From SIG603 sp964370115 (lineage in GTDB: Bacteria > Bacillota > Clostridia > Oscillospirales > Acutalibacteraceae), in NCBI GenBank assembly GCA_964370115.1, contig CAYJIA010000001.1:1-64000 (forward strand): a DNA stretch of 64,000 bases, written 5' to 3'. Positions 7,715 to 15,382 of this stretch are shown here, in pieces. Position 1 is the stretch's first letter; each line of letters begins with the position of its first letter. Position numbers and translations under genes: made by a program. The notes beneath the pieces are model-generated. The model was not told the origin of the DNA. It saw only the letters and a program-made list of their open reading frames with translations, and ran no database searches.

Positions 7715-8704
7715 TTGGCTTTTTCGGTATCTACAGACATGCCACAAATCGTGCGCACCTATGCCCTATATCAACGAAATGTAAAAGGTCGTGCAGTGAA
7801 AACAGTCGATGAATACTGCCTTGACCTGCGTACTTTTTTCAGATTTTTAAAGCGCTTACGAAAATTAGTACCGCAAAGTACCCAGTTGTCAGAAATCGAC
7901 ATTTTAGATATAGACATAGAATTTATTAGAAGTATAACCACTTTAGACATATTTGAATTTATGAACTATGTGGCCGACGAAAGAAATAATATATCCTCCA
8001 CAAGACAGCGTAAAACCTCGACTTTAAAAGGTTTTTTTAAATTTTTGACCATACATGAACGTCTTTTAACCGAGGATCCAACCGAGAATTTATCTGCTCC
8101 TAAAAAGAAAAAATCTCTTCCAAAATTTTTGTCACTTGAAGAGAGTATTGAGCTTTTAAACGCCGTCGACGGCGATGACAAAGAGCGCGATTATTGTATT
8201 ATCACTCTATTTTTAAACTGTGGACTCAGACTTTCTGAGCTTGTATCAATAAATATTTCCGATGTAATTTACAGAAATTCCACCATACGAATTTTAGGAA
8301 AAGGAAATAAAGAGCGAATGGTTTTCCTAAACGACGCCTGTCTTAATTCTATTGAGGAATATATAAAAGTGAGACCTAAAGATAATGTTAAGGATAAAAA
8401 AGCCTTGTTTTTAAGTCGTAGACTCTTGAGAATTAGTCCAAAAACTGTACAACATCTTGTAAATAAATATCTCGAAAAAATAGGGCTTGGAGGCCCTGGG
8501 TACTCTGTTCATAAGCTTCGTCACACTGCTGCGACCCTTATGTACCAGCACGGCGGAGTTGACATAAGAGTTTTGCAAGATATTTTAGGTCATGAAAATC
8601 TTGGCACGACTGAAATATATACGCATACTTCATTTTCTCAACTCGAATCCGCATCAAAAAGTAATCCCCTATCTAAAATTTCACCAAAGAAAAGCCCTAA
8701 GTAA
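7715..8704 (+). CDS. Tyrosine recombinase (XerC/XerD family)
   Basis: 329 aa. An N-terminal SAM-like DNA-binding domain (about 1-105) and a C-terminal catalytic domain with the full set: Arg in CGLRLSELV, Lys in GKGNKER, His-x-x-Arg in HKLRHTA, His in GHENLG, and nucleophile Tyr in EIYTH. It cuts and rejoins DNA at a specific site, as in chromosome dimer resolution. TTG 7715 is 8 nt after AGGAGG; an earlier TTG at 7694 lies before that site. The C-terminal tail is Ser/Lys-rich. It converges with a second Xer-type gene; which of the two acts in dimer resolution is not clear. Confidence 0.87.
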   Translation: MAFSVSTDMPQIVRTYALYQRNVKGRAVKTVDEYCLDLRTFFRFLKRLRKLVPQSTQLSEIDILDIDIEFIRSITTLDIFEFMNYVADERNNISSTRQRKTSTLKGFFKFLTIHERLLTEDPTENLSAPKKKKSLPKFLSLEESIELLNAVDGDDKERDYCIITLFLNCGLRLSELVSINISDVIYRNSTIRILGKGNKERMVFLNDACLNSIEEYIKVRPKDNVKDKKALFLSRRLLRISPKTVQHLVNKYLEKIGLGGPGYSVHKLRHTAATLMYQHGGVDIRVLQDILGHENLGTTEIYTHTSFSQLESASKSNPLSKISPKKSPK

Positions 8705-8735
8705 AGCACAACAACTTTACTTAGGGCTTATTTTT
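8692..8735. terminator. Bidirectional terminator between the two recombinase genes
   Basis: A perfect 15-bp stem (8692-8706 with 8715-8729) spans the stop codon of the plus-strand recombinase. ATTTTT follows on the plus strand and TTTTCTTT on the minus strand, so it can end transcription from both convergent genes. Confidence 0.88.
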
Positions 8736-8751
8736 CGCTCTTTCCCCTATC

Positions 8752-9630
8752 TCAACCACTTTTGGCTCTGGGGTGGCAATCGTTATACACTGACTGCACA
8801 TGAGTGTCCAGAAGTTGGACATATACTTGTGTAGAAGAAATATCGGCATGTCCCATCATAGTTTGAATATCTTTTACAGAGGCACCATTTTCCAATAAAT
8901 GAAGCGCGAAAGAATGTCTTAACGTATGAGGTGTTAGTTCTTTTTCGATATTCGCCTCTGCCGCATAGCTTTTAACAATTTTCCAGAAGCCTTGCCTTGT
9001 AAGTCTACTACCATTAAGGTTCACAAAGAGTGCGTCTCCGCTTTCTTCAGTAGCAATTATATCTCTCATTCTATATATGTAATCAGAAACTGCAACTATA
9101 GCAGATGTGTAAACAGGAATGCTTCTCATGCCCTTAGGGCCCGAGCAGTACAAAACTCTTGAACGCAAATTAATGCTAGACACATTAAGATTTATAAGCT
9201 CCGAAACTCTGATACCGGTCGCATACAAAAGCTCAAGCATAGCCTTGTCCCTACAACCTTTAGCTTCATTAAGCATTGGTTTTGATAAAAGCCTATCTAT
9301 TTCTTCTCCAGTTAAAACTTGGGGAAGTTTTTTTTCTGTTTTTTCAAGCTTTATCCCCTTTGTTGGGTTTTTATCTATAACAGAGCTAAACATTAAAAAT
9401 TTGTAAAAACAGCGCACAGATGAAACATTTCTAGAAATTGTAGACATTGTTTTTCCGCTGTCTTTAAGATGCTCCACATAAGCCTGTATAGTCTCGGTCG
9501 TCGCAAGCTGCGCAGGCTCGTCCTTTAGATATTCCAAGTAATTTGAAACATCCCTCATATAAGACTCAATAGTGTTGCTAGATTTTTGATTGCTTAGATA
9601 TTCATTAAATTGTGAGTAATAATCAGTCAT
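8752..9630 (-). CDS. xerD: Site-specific tyrosine recombinase XerD/XerC
   Basis: 292 aa, the usual XerC/XerD length. The catalytic residues are seen in TGIRVSELI (Arg), GPKGMRSIPV (Lys), TPHTLRHSFA (His, Arg), MMGHADISST (His) and QVYVQL (Tyr). It is expected to resolve chromosome dimers at dif. It follows spoIIM by 14 nt on the same strand, an arrangement I recall from spore-forming Firmicutes. ATG 9630 has an AGGATGG site. XerC is the alternative name. Confidence 0.88.
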   Translation of the reverse strand: MTDYYSQFNEYLSNQKSSNTIESYMRDVSNYLEYLKDEPAQLATTETIQAYVEHLKDSGKTMSTISRNVSSVRCFYKFLMFSSVIDKNPTKGIKLEKTEKKLPQVLTGEEIDRLLSKPMLNEAKGCRDKAMLELLYATGIRVSELINLNVSSINLRSRVLYCSGPKGMRSIPVYTSAIVAVSDYIYRMRDIIATEESGDALFVNLNGSRLTRQGFWKIVKSYAAEANIEKELTPHTLRHSFALHLLENGASVKDIQTMMGHADISSTQVYVQLLDTHVQSVYNDCHPRAKSG

Positions 9631-9644
9631 AATCTTTTACCATC

Positions 9645-10211
9645 CTACAAAATTAAATACTGCCATAAACCATAAAATATGGATAGGCACAACATATATA
9701 ATGCAATAATTGAAAATTGCCTTAAACTGTGTTGAAAAATTATCGACGGCTCTTCATCTTTTGCAAACAGGCTTTTCGATACACACATCGCCTGCGCTAA
9801 ATAGATATGAAGCGCCAAAATTTCGAGCGTCACAAGTGGTGCAAACAGCGTGAAACAAACAGCAGTTTGTCCGCTTGAAAACAAAGAAATTAGTGCAACA
9901 GCACAAAAAACAGCCTTAAAAAACATTAAAAATGGAATTATAAAAAAACCAAAAAATGAAGCACCAAGTATAAATCCGATTATTGGAAACAGTAAAAAAT
10001 ATAAGAAACTGTGCAAAAAAATCGGAAGTGCAAAGCCTGTTTGCGCCTTAAAACTTATTATAAACGGTGAGAAAATTTCATTTTGTGTGTCAAAATCTAA
10101 GAAAAATGAAACCACTATACCAAATACAAAACATAATCCTATTAAAATAAAGAACGAAATTGGAACAATAAACTTTGTTTTAAACAGTCTAAATTTAATC
10201 ATCTTTTTCAT
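9645..10211 (-). CDS. spoIIM: Stage II sporulation protein M
   Basis: 188 aa with about five hydrophobic membrane helices and a basic N-terminus (MKKMIKFRLFKTKF). Length, topology and position before xerD fit SpoIIM, part of the DMP complex (SpoIID, SpoIIM, SpoIIP) that remodels septal peptidoglycan so that the mother cell engulfs the forespore. The protein family is weakly conserved, so the call leans on context. A GGAGAG site precedes ATG 10211. Its presence suggests a spore-forming ancestry. Confidence 0.78.
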   Translation of the reverse strand: MKKMIKFRLFKTKFIVPISFFILIGLCFVFGIVVSFFLDFDTQNEIFSPFIISFKAQTGFALPIFLHSFLYFLLFPIIGFILGASFFGFFIIPFLMFFKAVFCAVALISLFSSGQTAVCFTLFAPLVTLEILALHIYLAQAMCVSKSLFAKDEEPSIIFQHSLRQFSIIALYMLCLSIFYGLWQYLIL

Positions 10212-10270
10212 AATAACTCTCCGATTCTTTTAAATCATTTATAAGAGATAATATGCTTTAACTTTTAAAT

Positions 10271-11080
10271 TTATTCGCCCTTTAATTCTTTTGCCCTTTT
10301 TTGACAAGCGTCTAAAGCTTTTACAATAGTTTTAGAAAGCTCGTTTTCGTCAAAACTGTCAAGAGCAGCCCTTGTTGTGCCTCCCTTTGAGGCCACCATG
10401 TCTATAAGCTCGAGTGGAGAAAGTTCGGTTTCGATTAACATTTTTGCACAACCAAGTAAAGTTTGAGCAAAAAGCTGTCTTGAAACATCTTGAGAAATAC
10501 CATTTTCTTTCGCATAGTTTAATATGATATCAGAAATATAATACATATAAGCAGGTGTGCTTCCACTAACATTTATAACTGCATCTTGCAAATTTTCATC
10601 AATTTCTTTTGCAATTCCTGCACAGCTAAATATGTCAAATACAAGCGAAAATTCTTTATCAGTAACATTTCGGGTCTTAGACAAAGCCGTCGCACCTTCT
10701 CCAATTTGGAGTGCCGTGTTTGGCATTACTCTTATCACCTTAGCCTCAAAACCTAAAAGTTCTCTAATTCTTTCTGAAGTGACTCCTGCTGCTATGGATA
10801 TGTATAAATTATTATTTGCAACCACAGGTTGCATGATGTCAAAAATCTCACCGAAATTCTGAGGTTTTACACAAATGAAAATTATGGAACAATTTTTCTT
10901 AATTTCATCAATTTCAGTACAGGTTTTACACCCTAAATCCGCAAAATATGCCATTGAATTTCTGCTTCTACCATATATGTAGAGGTTTTTAGTATCAATG
11001 AAATTTGCCGTAACCATGCCATTTATTATTGCTTTTGCCATTTTGCCAGGTCCTATAAATGCAATATTCTCATAAATCAC
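10271..11080 (-). CDS. proC: Pyrroline-5-carboxylate reductase
   Basis: 269 aa. An N-terminal Rossmann fold (FIGPGKMAKAI) binds NAD(P)H. Family segments VRVMPN-type (IRVMPNTALQIGEG), SGSTPAY and SKGGTTRAALDSF are all present. It catalyses the last step of proline synthesis, reducing 1-pyrroline-5-carboxylate. The start is GTG 11080, spaced from an AGGGGGAA site; no ATG near the N-terminus fits. It stands alone behind its own promoter. Confidence 0.93.
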   Translation of the reverse strand: MIYENIAFIGPGKMAKAIINGMVTANFIDTKNLYIYGRSRNSMAYFADLGCKTCTEIDEIKKNCSIIFICVKPQNFGEIFDIMQPVVANNNLYISIAAGVTSERIRELLGFEAKVIRVMPNTALQIGEGATALSKTRNVTDKEFSLVFDIFSCAGIAKEIDENLQDAVINVSGSTPAYMYYISDIILNYAKENGISQDVSRQLFAQTLLGCAKMLIETELSPLELIDMVASKGGTTRAALDSFDENELSKTIVKALDACQKRAKELKGE

Positions 11081-11105
11081 CGTTTATTCCCCCTTGCCTA
11101 TATAT

Positions 11106-11134
11106 ACTATAATACTTTTTGACTCATTTTGCAA
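11106..11134 (-). promoter_or_regulatory. proC promoter
   Basis: On the minus strand TTGCAA (11134-11129) and TATAGT (11111-11106) are 17 nt apart, 25 nt before the GTG start of proC, a good sigma-A type match. Confidence 0.7.
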
Positions 11135-11376
11135 TAGATATTATGAATATTTTTTCATTTTAAATGTAAACATCCCAATTTTATGTATAATATATTATGT
11201 AAACCAATGTATATTGACGCGAATTCTTTATGTATACTACATATGTATAAAAATACAAGGCTCGGATTTTTGCCCTTAAAAAAAGTTTAAAGTTTGTTCA
11301 TAATTTGCAAAAAGAAGTAAATTTCACCTTAAAAACACGCTAAAAACTCCCCCTTCTACAAAATCTTGTAGAAACA

Positions 11377-11417
11377 AAAAAAGAGCCCTACAAAACTATG
11401 TGTAGGCGCTCTTTTTT
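11377..11417. terminator. Orphan bidirectional terminator hairpin
   Basis: AAAAAAGAGC-CCTAC pairs with GTAGG-C-GCTCTTTTTT (10 + 5 bp, one bulged C). It has T-runs on both strands but follows no intact gene, so it may be left over from a lost gene before the decayed methyltransferase. Confidence 0.6.
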
Positions 11418-11460
11418 ATGAACAATTATAAAATTTAAATAAAACTAGCACTCCCCTTCC

Positions 11461-11835
11461 GAGGCAAAAAGAGTTTGCAAGGATAACGGCGTATTGTTTT
11501 TTGCCTTTATTTCTCACGATATGGTTATAGCAACAGAACTAGGATATAATGCCGACTTTTTTAATAGTAATGAGTATAATCACGATACATTAAGACTAGA
11601 AGACTTTCCATTTGTATTTTTCACAGTCGATGAATGCAGAAAAATGCTTCGTGATGGCGGCATATCAATCAATGAAGAAATTGCTTCGGATGGCATGAGC
11701 GAACTACTTGCAGAAAAAATCAATTCATTTGATGATTATAGCTACAATCAATATTTGAAACATCATTTTAACTGTTGTCAAAAACCTGAATTGCTTGGTA
11801 GCAGTAATCATCTACTATTCATAGGAACAAAATAA
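11461..11835 (+). pseudogene. C-terminal remnant of a SAM-dependent methyltransferase
   Basis: The frame has no stop from 11449, and the apparent homology begins abruptly in the middle of the fold: CKDNGVLFFAFISHD is the beta-strand usually found two-thirds of the way along class I methyltransferases (compare the common KPGG-LFF-AFIS pattern). The end, KPELLGSSNHLLFIGTK, looks like an intact C-terminus. The SAM-binding Gly-rich motif and N-terminal half are missing, and no ATG with a ribosome site exists; a TTG at 11494 is the only candidate start. Best read as a 5'-truncated pseudogene. The call rests on remembered family patterns. Confidence 0.55.
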
Positions 11836-11853
11836 GCACATCCTATTAAAAAA

Positions 11854-11892
11854 GAACAAGCCAACGTCCCACTAAAGCGTTAGCTTGTTTTA
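11854..11892 (+). terminator. Terminator after the methyltransferase remnant
   Basis: AACAAGC-c-AACG pairs with CGTT-a-GCTTGTT and is followed by TTAT. It probably served the original methyltransferase gene. Confidence 0.6.
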
Positions 11893-11912
11893 TATTGGTG
11901 ACCTCTCTTCCC

Positions 11913-12287
11913 CTAATACCTATTCTTCCTTACAATCATTCCCATTACCGCGCCTACCACTGCCGACAGTTCTGCCGTGAAAATTTGTATGCTTAAATTT
12001 AGTGGATTAATCCCTCCCCCGAAACCAAGCACCAATACAAGCGATGATATCACCCAGAGTATCATCATCGCACTTGCGTACATTATCGCTTTTTCGTTTG
12101 CGATTTTCGCAGACATGAAACCACCACAAAATACTGCAAGCACCCAAATTATTTTTGTAAATAAATCATATGTTATATAACTTACACTTCCCACGCTTAC
12201 ACAAACACTTGCCATAACTGCCATTAAAAGAAGAAAAATTGATAACTGGGTAACAAAGCCTACCACAATCGCTTTAATTTTAAACAT
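11913..12287 (-). CDS. Small membrane protein, TIGR04086-like
   Basis: 124 aa with four hydrophobic helices and short charged loops. Its helix pattern and glycine content (AVFCGGFMSAKIANEKA, VLGFGGGINPLN) fit TIGR04086, a Firmicutes membrane family of unknown role, often near yajC. Its ATG follows AAGGGG and seven T, and that ribosome site forms the 3' arm of a terminator-like hairpin, so expression from the yajC transcript may be limited. Confidence 0.7.
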   Translation of the reverse strand: MFKIKAIVVGFVTQLSIFLLLMAVMASVCVSVGSVSYITYDLFTKIIWVLAVFCGGFMSAKIANEKAIMYASAMMILWVISSLVLVLGFGGGINPLNLSIQIFTAELSAVVGAVMGMIVRKNRY

Positions 12288-12335
12288 AAAAAAACCCCTT
12301 ACGAATAATAGTAATAAATACTATTCATAAGGGGT
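12288..12335 (-). terminator. Terminator after yajC that contains the downstream ribosome site
   Basis: On the minus strand a long stem with two mismatches (12335-12319 with 12310-12294) ends in AAGGGG and runs into seven T, then directly into ATG 12287. It looks like an intrinsic terminator for yajC and hides the AAGGGG used by the TIGR04086-like gene. Confidence 0.7.
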
Positions 12336-12361
12336 AAATTTTATGTTCAAAGTTTTAAGTC

Positions 12362-12688
12362 TTAAGCTTCTGTTTCTTCGTGAACTGTGTCAACGCTTCC
12401 AACTGCCCAATGCTTAACTCTAAGTTTAGTTTTGTCAGCACCTGTTTCAATGATTATTGAATCAGTTTCTTCTTTTATAGCAACTATTCTGCCACAAATT
12501 CCGCCGATTGTTGTGATTTCGTCACCTACTTGAGCATTTTTCTTCATTTCAGCTTCTTTTTTTCTTTTTTTGCTTTGTGGACGGAAGAAGAAGAAATATA
12601 TAGCTCCAAAGAATACCGCATATATTGCGATTATCCAAACCATACTAATTCCGCCGCCTTCGGTTGTTAATGTTATAAGTTCATTCAT
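12362..12688 (-). CDS. yajC: Preprotein translocase subunit YajC
   Basis: 108 aa. One membrane helix (about residues 14-34) is followed by the family signature FFFRPQSKKRKK and a small cytosolic domain (VGDEITTIGGICGRIVAI). YajC accompanies SecDF at the Sec translocon; secD and secF are not in the window. The longer frame begins at TTG 12706, within the GGAGG ribosome site, so ATG 12688 is taken. It follows tgt and queA on the same strand, a common bacterial gene order. Confidence 0.92.
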   Translation of the reverse strand: MNELITLTTEGGGISMVWIIAIYAVFFGAIYFFFFRPQSKKRKKEAEMKKNAQVGDEITTIGGICGRIVAIKEETDSIIIETGADKTKLRVKHWAVGSVDTVHEETEA

Positions 12689-12775
12689 TAGTGTTTGCAC
12701 CTCCAAGTTAATGAAGCTATTCTAACATAAATCTACTATATATTGCAAGCTTTATTTTATTAATATTGTTTTAAC

Positions 12776-13906
12776 TTAAATTCTTGTACCTAACAACTCT
12801 CTATTTTCCTTGTAATATTCTTCGAATGTGCCATTTTCAAGCTCAGTCCTTATTCTTTCCATCAAATTATTATAATAATATAAATTATGCATAACCGATA
12901 ACCTCATCGCAAGTATCTCCCCTGCCTTAAACAAGTGGTGAATATACGCCCTTGTATATTTTTTGCAAACAGGGCAATCACAGTTTTCATCTAGCGGTAA
13001 AGTATCTAGTTTATATTTTGCGTTAAAAAGATTTCGTCTTCCAATAGATGTAAAAATCTGTCCATGCCTTGCGTTTCTTGTAGGCATTACGCAGTCAAAT
13101 AAATCGACACCTCTATAAACCGCCTCTAAAATATTTGACGGGGTACCAACGCCCATTAAATATCTAATTTTATCTTTTGGCATATGAGGCTCTACTGTTT
13201 CTATAACCTTATACATTTCTTCTGCCGTTTCTCCAACAGCAAGACCACCTATTGCATAGCCGTCCAAATCAAGCTTTGCAATCTCTTTCATATTCTCTAT
13301 TCGCAAATCCTCAAATGTACTACCTTGATTAATTCCAAATAGCAATTGATTTTTATTTAAGGTTTCAGGAAGCGCATTAAGCCTTTGCATTTCATCTTTA
13401 CATCTGACAAGCCACCTCACGGTTCTTTCGCAAGATTTTCTTGCATAATCATGAGTAGTTGGATTTTCCATACATTCATCAAACGCCATGGCAATAGTAG
13501 AGCCCAAATTTGACTGAATTTGCATACTTTCCTCGGGTCCCATGAAAATTTTTCTTCCGTCAATATGAGAGGCAAAAGTCACGCCTTCTTCTTTAATTTT
13601 TCTAAGACTAGATAGCGAAAAAACTTGAAAACCTCCACTATCGGTAAGTATAGGGCCACTCCAACCTGTAAATTCATGTAAACCACCCAAGGTTTTTATA
13701 TTTTCATCCCCTGGTCTTAGGTGTAAATGGTAAGTATTACAAAGTTGCACCTGACATTTCAGATCTACTAGGTCATGAGCGGAAATTCCACCTTTAATCG
13801 CCGCTGCCGTTGCAACATTCATAAATGCCGGCGTTTTAAACGTACCATGTACGGTTTCAAACTCTCCAAGCCTCGCGTTTTTTTCTTCTTTAATTAATTT
13901 AAACAT
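12776..13906 (-). CDS. tgt: tRNA-guanine transglycosylase
   Basis: 376 aa. It swaps guanine 34 of GUN-anticodon tRNAs for preQ1. The substrate-binding segment DSGGFQVFSL, the nucleophile Asp in FDCVMPTRNARHG, and the zinc site (CDCPVC plus His in YIHHL) are all intact. It follows queA by 11 nt, so the two steps of queuosine synthesis are co-transcribed. An AGAGAGG site precedes ATG 13906. Confidence 0.97.
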   Translation of the reverse strand: MFKLIKEEKNARLGEFETVHGTFKTPAFMNVATAAAIKGGISAHDLVDLKCQVQLCNTYHLHLRPGDENIKTLGGLHEFTGWSGPILTDSGGFQVFSLSSLRKIKEEGVTFASHIDGRKIFMGPEESMQIQSNLGSTIAMAFDECMENPTTHDYARKSCERTVRWLVRCKDEMQRLNALPETLNKNQLLFGINQGSTFEDLRIENMKEIAKLDLDGYAIGGLAVGETAEEMYKVIETVEPHMPKDKIRYLMGVGTPSNILEAVYRGVDLFDCVMPTRNARHGQIFTSIGRRNLFNAKYKLDTLPLDENCDCPVCKKYTRAYIHHLFKAGEILAMRLSVMHNLYYYNNLMERIRTELENGTFEEYYKENRELLGTRI

Positions 13907-13917
13907 ACAAACCTCTC

Positions 13918-14964
13918 TTATCTATAAATAAACATTGCATCGCCAAACGAGAAAAATCTATATTTTTCTTCGACTGCAATCTTATATGCATTCATAACAT
14001 TATCTCTTCCTGCAAGTGCAGAAATCAGCATCATTAAAGTACTTTCAGGCAAATGAAAATTCGTGATAAGGGCGTCGACTCCCTTAAACTCATAGCCAGG
14101 ATATATAAATATTTCTGTATCGCCTGAAGCTTTACAAAACTTTCCATTGTCTTTATATACTGACTCTATTGTTCTAGCCGCAGTGGTTCCAACCGCTACT
14201 ACTCTTCCACCATTTTTCTTTGTTTCATTTATAAGTAATGCCGTTTCACTTGACATGCTATAACTTTCCGAGTGCATTTTGTGTTCTGTAATGCTGTCAG
14301 CACTTACAGGTCTAAAAGTCCCAAGTCCTACATGAAGCGTCACGCTTCCAAGCTTTACACCCTTATCTTTTATTTTTTGCAGTAATTCATCTGTAAAGTG
14401 AAGTCCTGCTGTAGGAGCTGCCGCAGAGCCCAGTTCTTTCGCGTAAACCGTTTGATATCTTTCTTTATCCTCTAGCTTTTCTCTAATATAAGGAGGTAAG
14501 GGCATTTGACCTATTTTGTCAAGAGCTTCATAAAAACCACCTTTAAAGCCCTCGAACTTTACAAGCCTGTTGCCTTCTTCGACAACATTTTCTACTTTAC
14601 ATTTCATCAATCCGTCGCCAAAGTCAAATTCGGCACCGATTTTCGCTTTTTTACCGGGCCTCACTAGCGTTTCCCACGTGTCATTACCTAAGTTTTTCAA
14701 AAGCAAAAATTCTACATTTGCACCGCTTGAAATCTTTTTGCCAAAAATTCTCGCCGGCAATACTTTTGAGTCGTTTACTATAAGGCAATCGTTTTCATTT
14801 AACATATCGACTATATCGTAAAACTTTTTATGCCCTACATCGCCACTTTCTATATTAAGTGTTAAAAGTCTTGAATTATCCCTTGGCATTATTGGCGTTT
14901 GCGCGATAAGCTCTTCGGGCAAATCAAAGCTATAATATTCCTTTTTAAAAATATCTTCGTTCAT
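13918..14964 (-). CDS. queA: S-adenosylmethionine:tRNA ribosyltransferase-isomerase
   Basis: 348 aa. QueA moves the ribosyl part of SAM onto preQ1 in tRNA to give epoxyqueuosine. Family landmarks include the N-terminal FDLPEELIAQTP, DNSRLL, the SAAAPTAGLHFT segment and the C-terminal TNFHLPESTLMMLISA. First gene of the queA-tgt-yajC run; its promoter faces away from the lysine-riboswitch promoter. Confidence 0.97.
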   Translation of the reverse strand: MNEDIFKKEYYSFDLPEELIAQTPIMPRDNSRLLTLNIESGDVGHKKFYDIVDMLNENDCLIVNDSKVLPARIFGKKISSGANVEFLLLKNLGNDTWETLVRPGKKAKIGAEFDFGDGLMKCKVENVVEEGNRLVKFEGFKGGFYEALDKIGQMPLPPYIREKLEDKERYQTVYAKELGSAAAPTAGLHFTDELLQKIKDKGVKLGSVTLHVGLGTFRPVSADSITEHKMHSESYSMSSETALLINETKKNGGRVVAVGTTAARTIESVYKDNGKFCKASGDTEIFIYPGYEFKGVDALITNFHLPESTLMMLISALAGRDNVMNAYKIAVEEKYRFFSFGDAMFIYR

Positions 14965-15005
14965 TTTTTTATTTTCTTCCTTTACTAAAACTATCTTTAA
15001 TTAAC

Positions 15006-15053
15006 ATTATACTACAAAATATAATTGACAACAAGCAAAAACTGATGTATTAT
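15006..15053. promoter_or_regulatory. Divergent promoters for queA and the lysine operon
   Basis: Plus strand: TTGACA 15025-15030, 17 nt, TATTAT 15048-15053, just ahead of the riboswitch. Minus strand: TTGTTG 15034-15029, 17 nt, TATAAT 15011-15006, for queA. The two -35 boxes overlap at 15029-15030, so the polymerases may compete. Confidence 0.7.
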
Positions 15054-15065
15054 ATAATATATATT

Positions 15066-15226
15066 GATAGAGGTGCGGTTTACATCAGTAATAGTCGTTA
15101 GGATTGCCAATTCCGATTATACGTCTACTAAAGGGTACATCGCCGAAGGGTAAGTTTTAGGCAAAATTTTCTCTGGTCGTATGATTAATAGTCATGCGAT
15201 TGTCATCGCTTAGATGGAGAGCTATC
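15066..15226 (+). ncRNA. Lysine riboswitch (L-box)
   Basis: P1 is formed by GATAG (15066-15070) and CTATC (15222-15226). Conserved L-box blocks are seen in order: AGAGGTGCG after P1, AAGGGTACATCGCCGAAGG (about 15131-15149), CTCTGGTCGTATGA, and TGGAGAGCTATC at the 3' end. In this class lysine binding stabilises P1 and favours the downstream terminator, so it should shut off asd-dapA-dapB when lysine is plentiful. Confidence 0.94.
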
Positions 15227-15297
15227 GAATTTTCTATATTTGCAACTATATGTAATTTTATGAAAATTTGAGCATATCCATTATATAAGCATTGATG

Positions 15298-15326
15298 ACC
15301 GGTTTTCAAATAAACCGGTTTTTTTA
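15298..15326 (+). terminator. Riboswitch-controlled terminator
   Basis: ACCGGTTT (15298-15305) pairs with AAACCGGT (15312-15319) and runs into T's, about 70 nt after riboswitch P1 and before asd. It is the expression platform of the lysine riboswitch. Confidence 0.88.
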
Positions 15327-15382
15327 TTTATCATTTTAAATTATAAAGGAAGGCTTACATTTTGTAAGTAAGGTGAAATCAA

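Larger units (their letters stand above)
11081..11460. other. Intergenic region upstream of proC
   Basis: About 380 bp without a credible gene. It holds the proC promoter, a stretch resembling a dif site (11178-11205), an 8-bp inverted repeat (11354-11361 with 11366-11373) and a strong orphan terminator hairpin at 11377-11417. A short open frame at 11094-11279 lacks a ribosome site and is dominated by AT-rich Ile/Tyr codons, so it is not called. Confidence 0.6.

Noticed and set aside
8592..8834. An 80-codon plus frame over the recombinase terminator
   Set aside because: It overlaps the end of one recombinase gene and crosses a strong terminator hairpin without its own ribosome site.
11094..11279. 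A 61-codon plus-strand frame upstream of proC
   Set aside because: No ribosome site, low-complexity Ile/Tyr-rich composition, and it lies across the proC promoter on the other strand.
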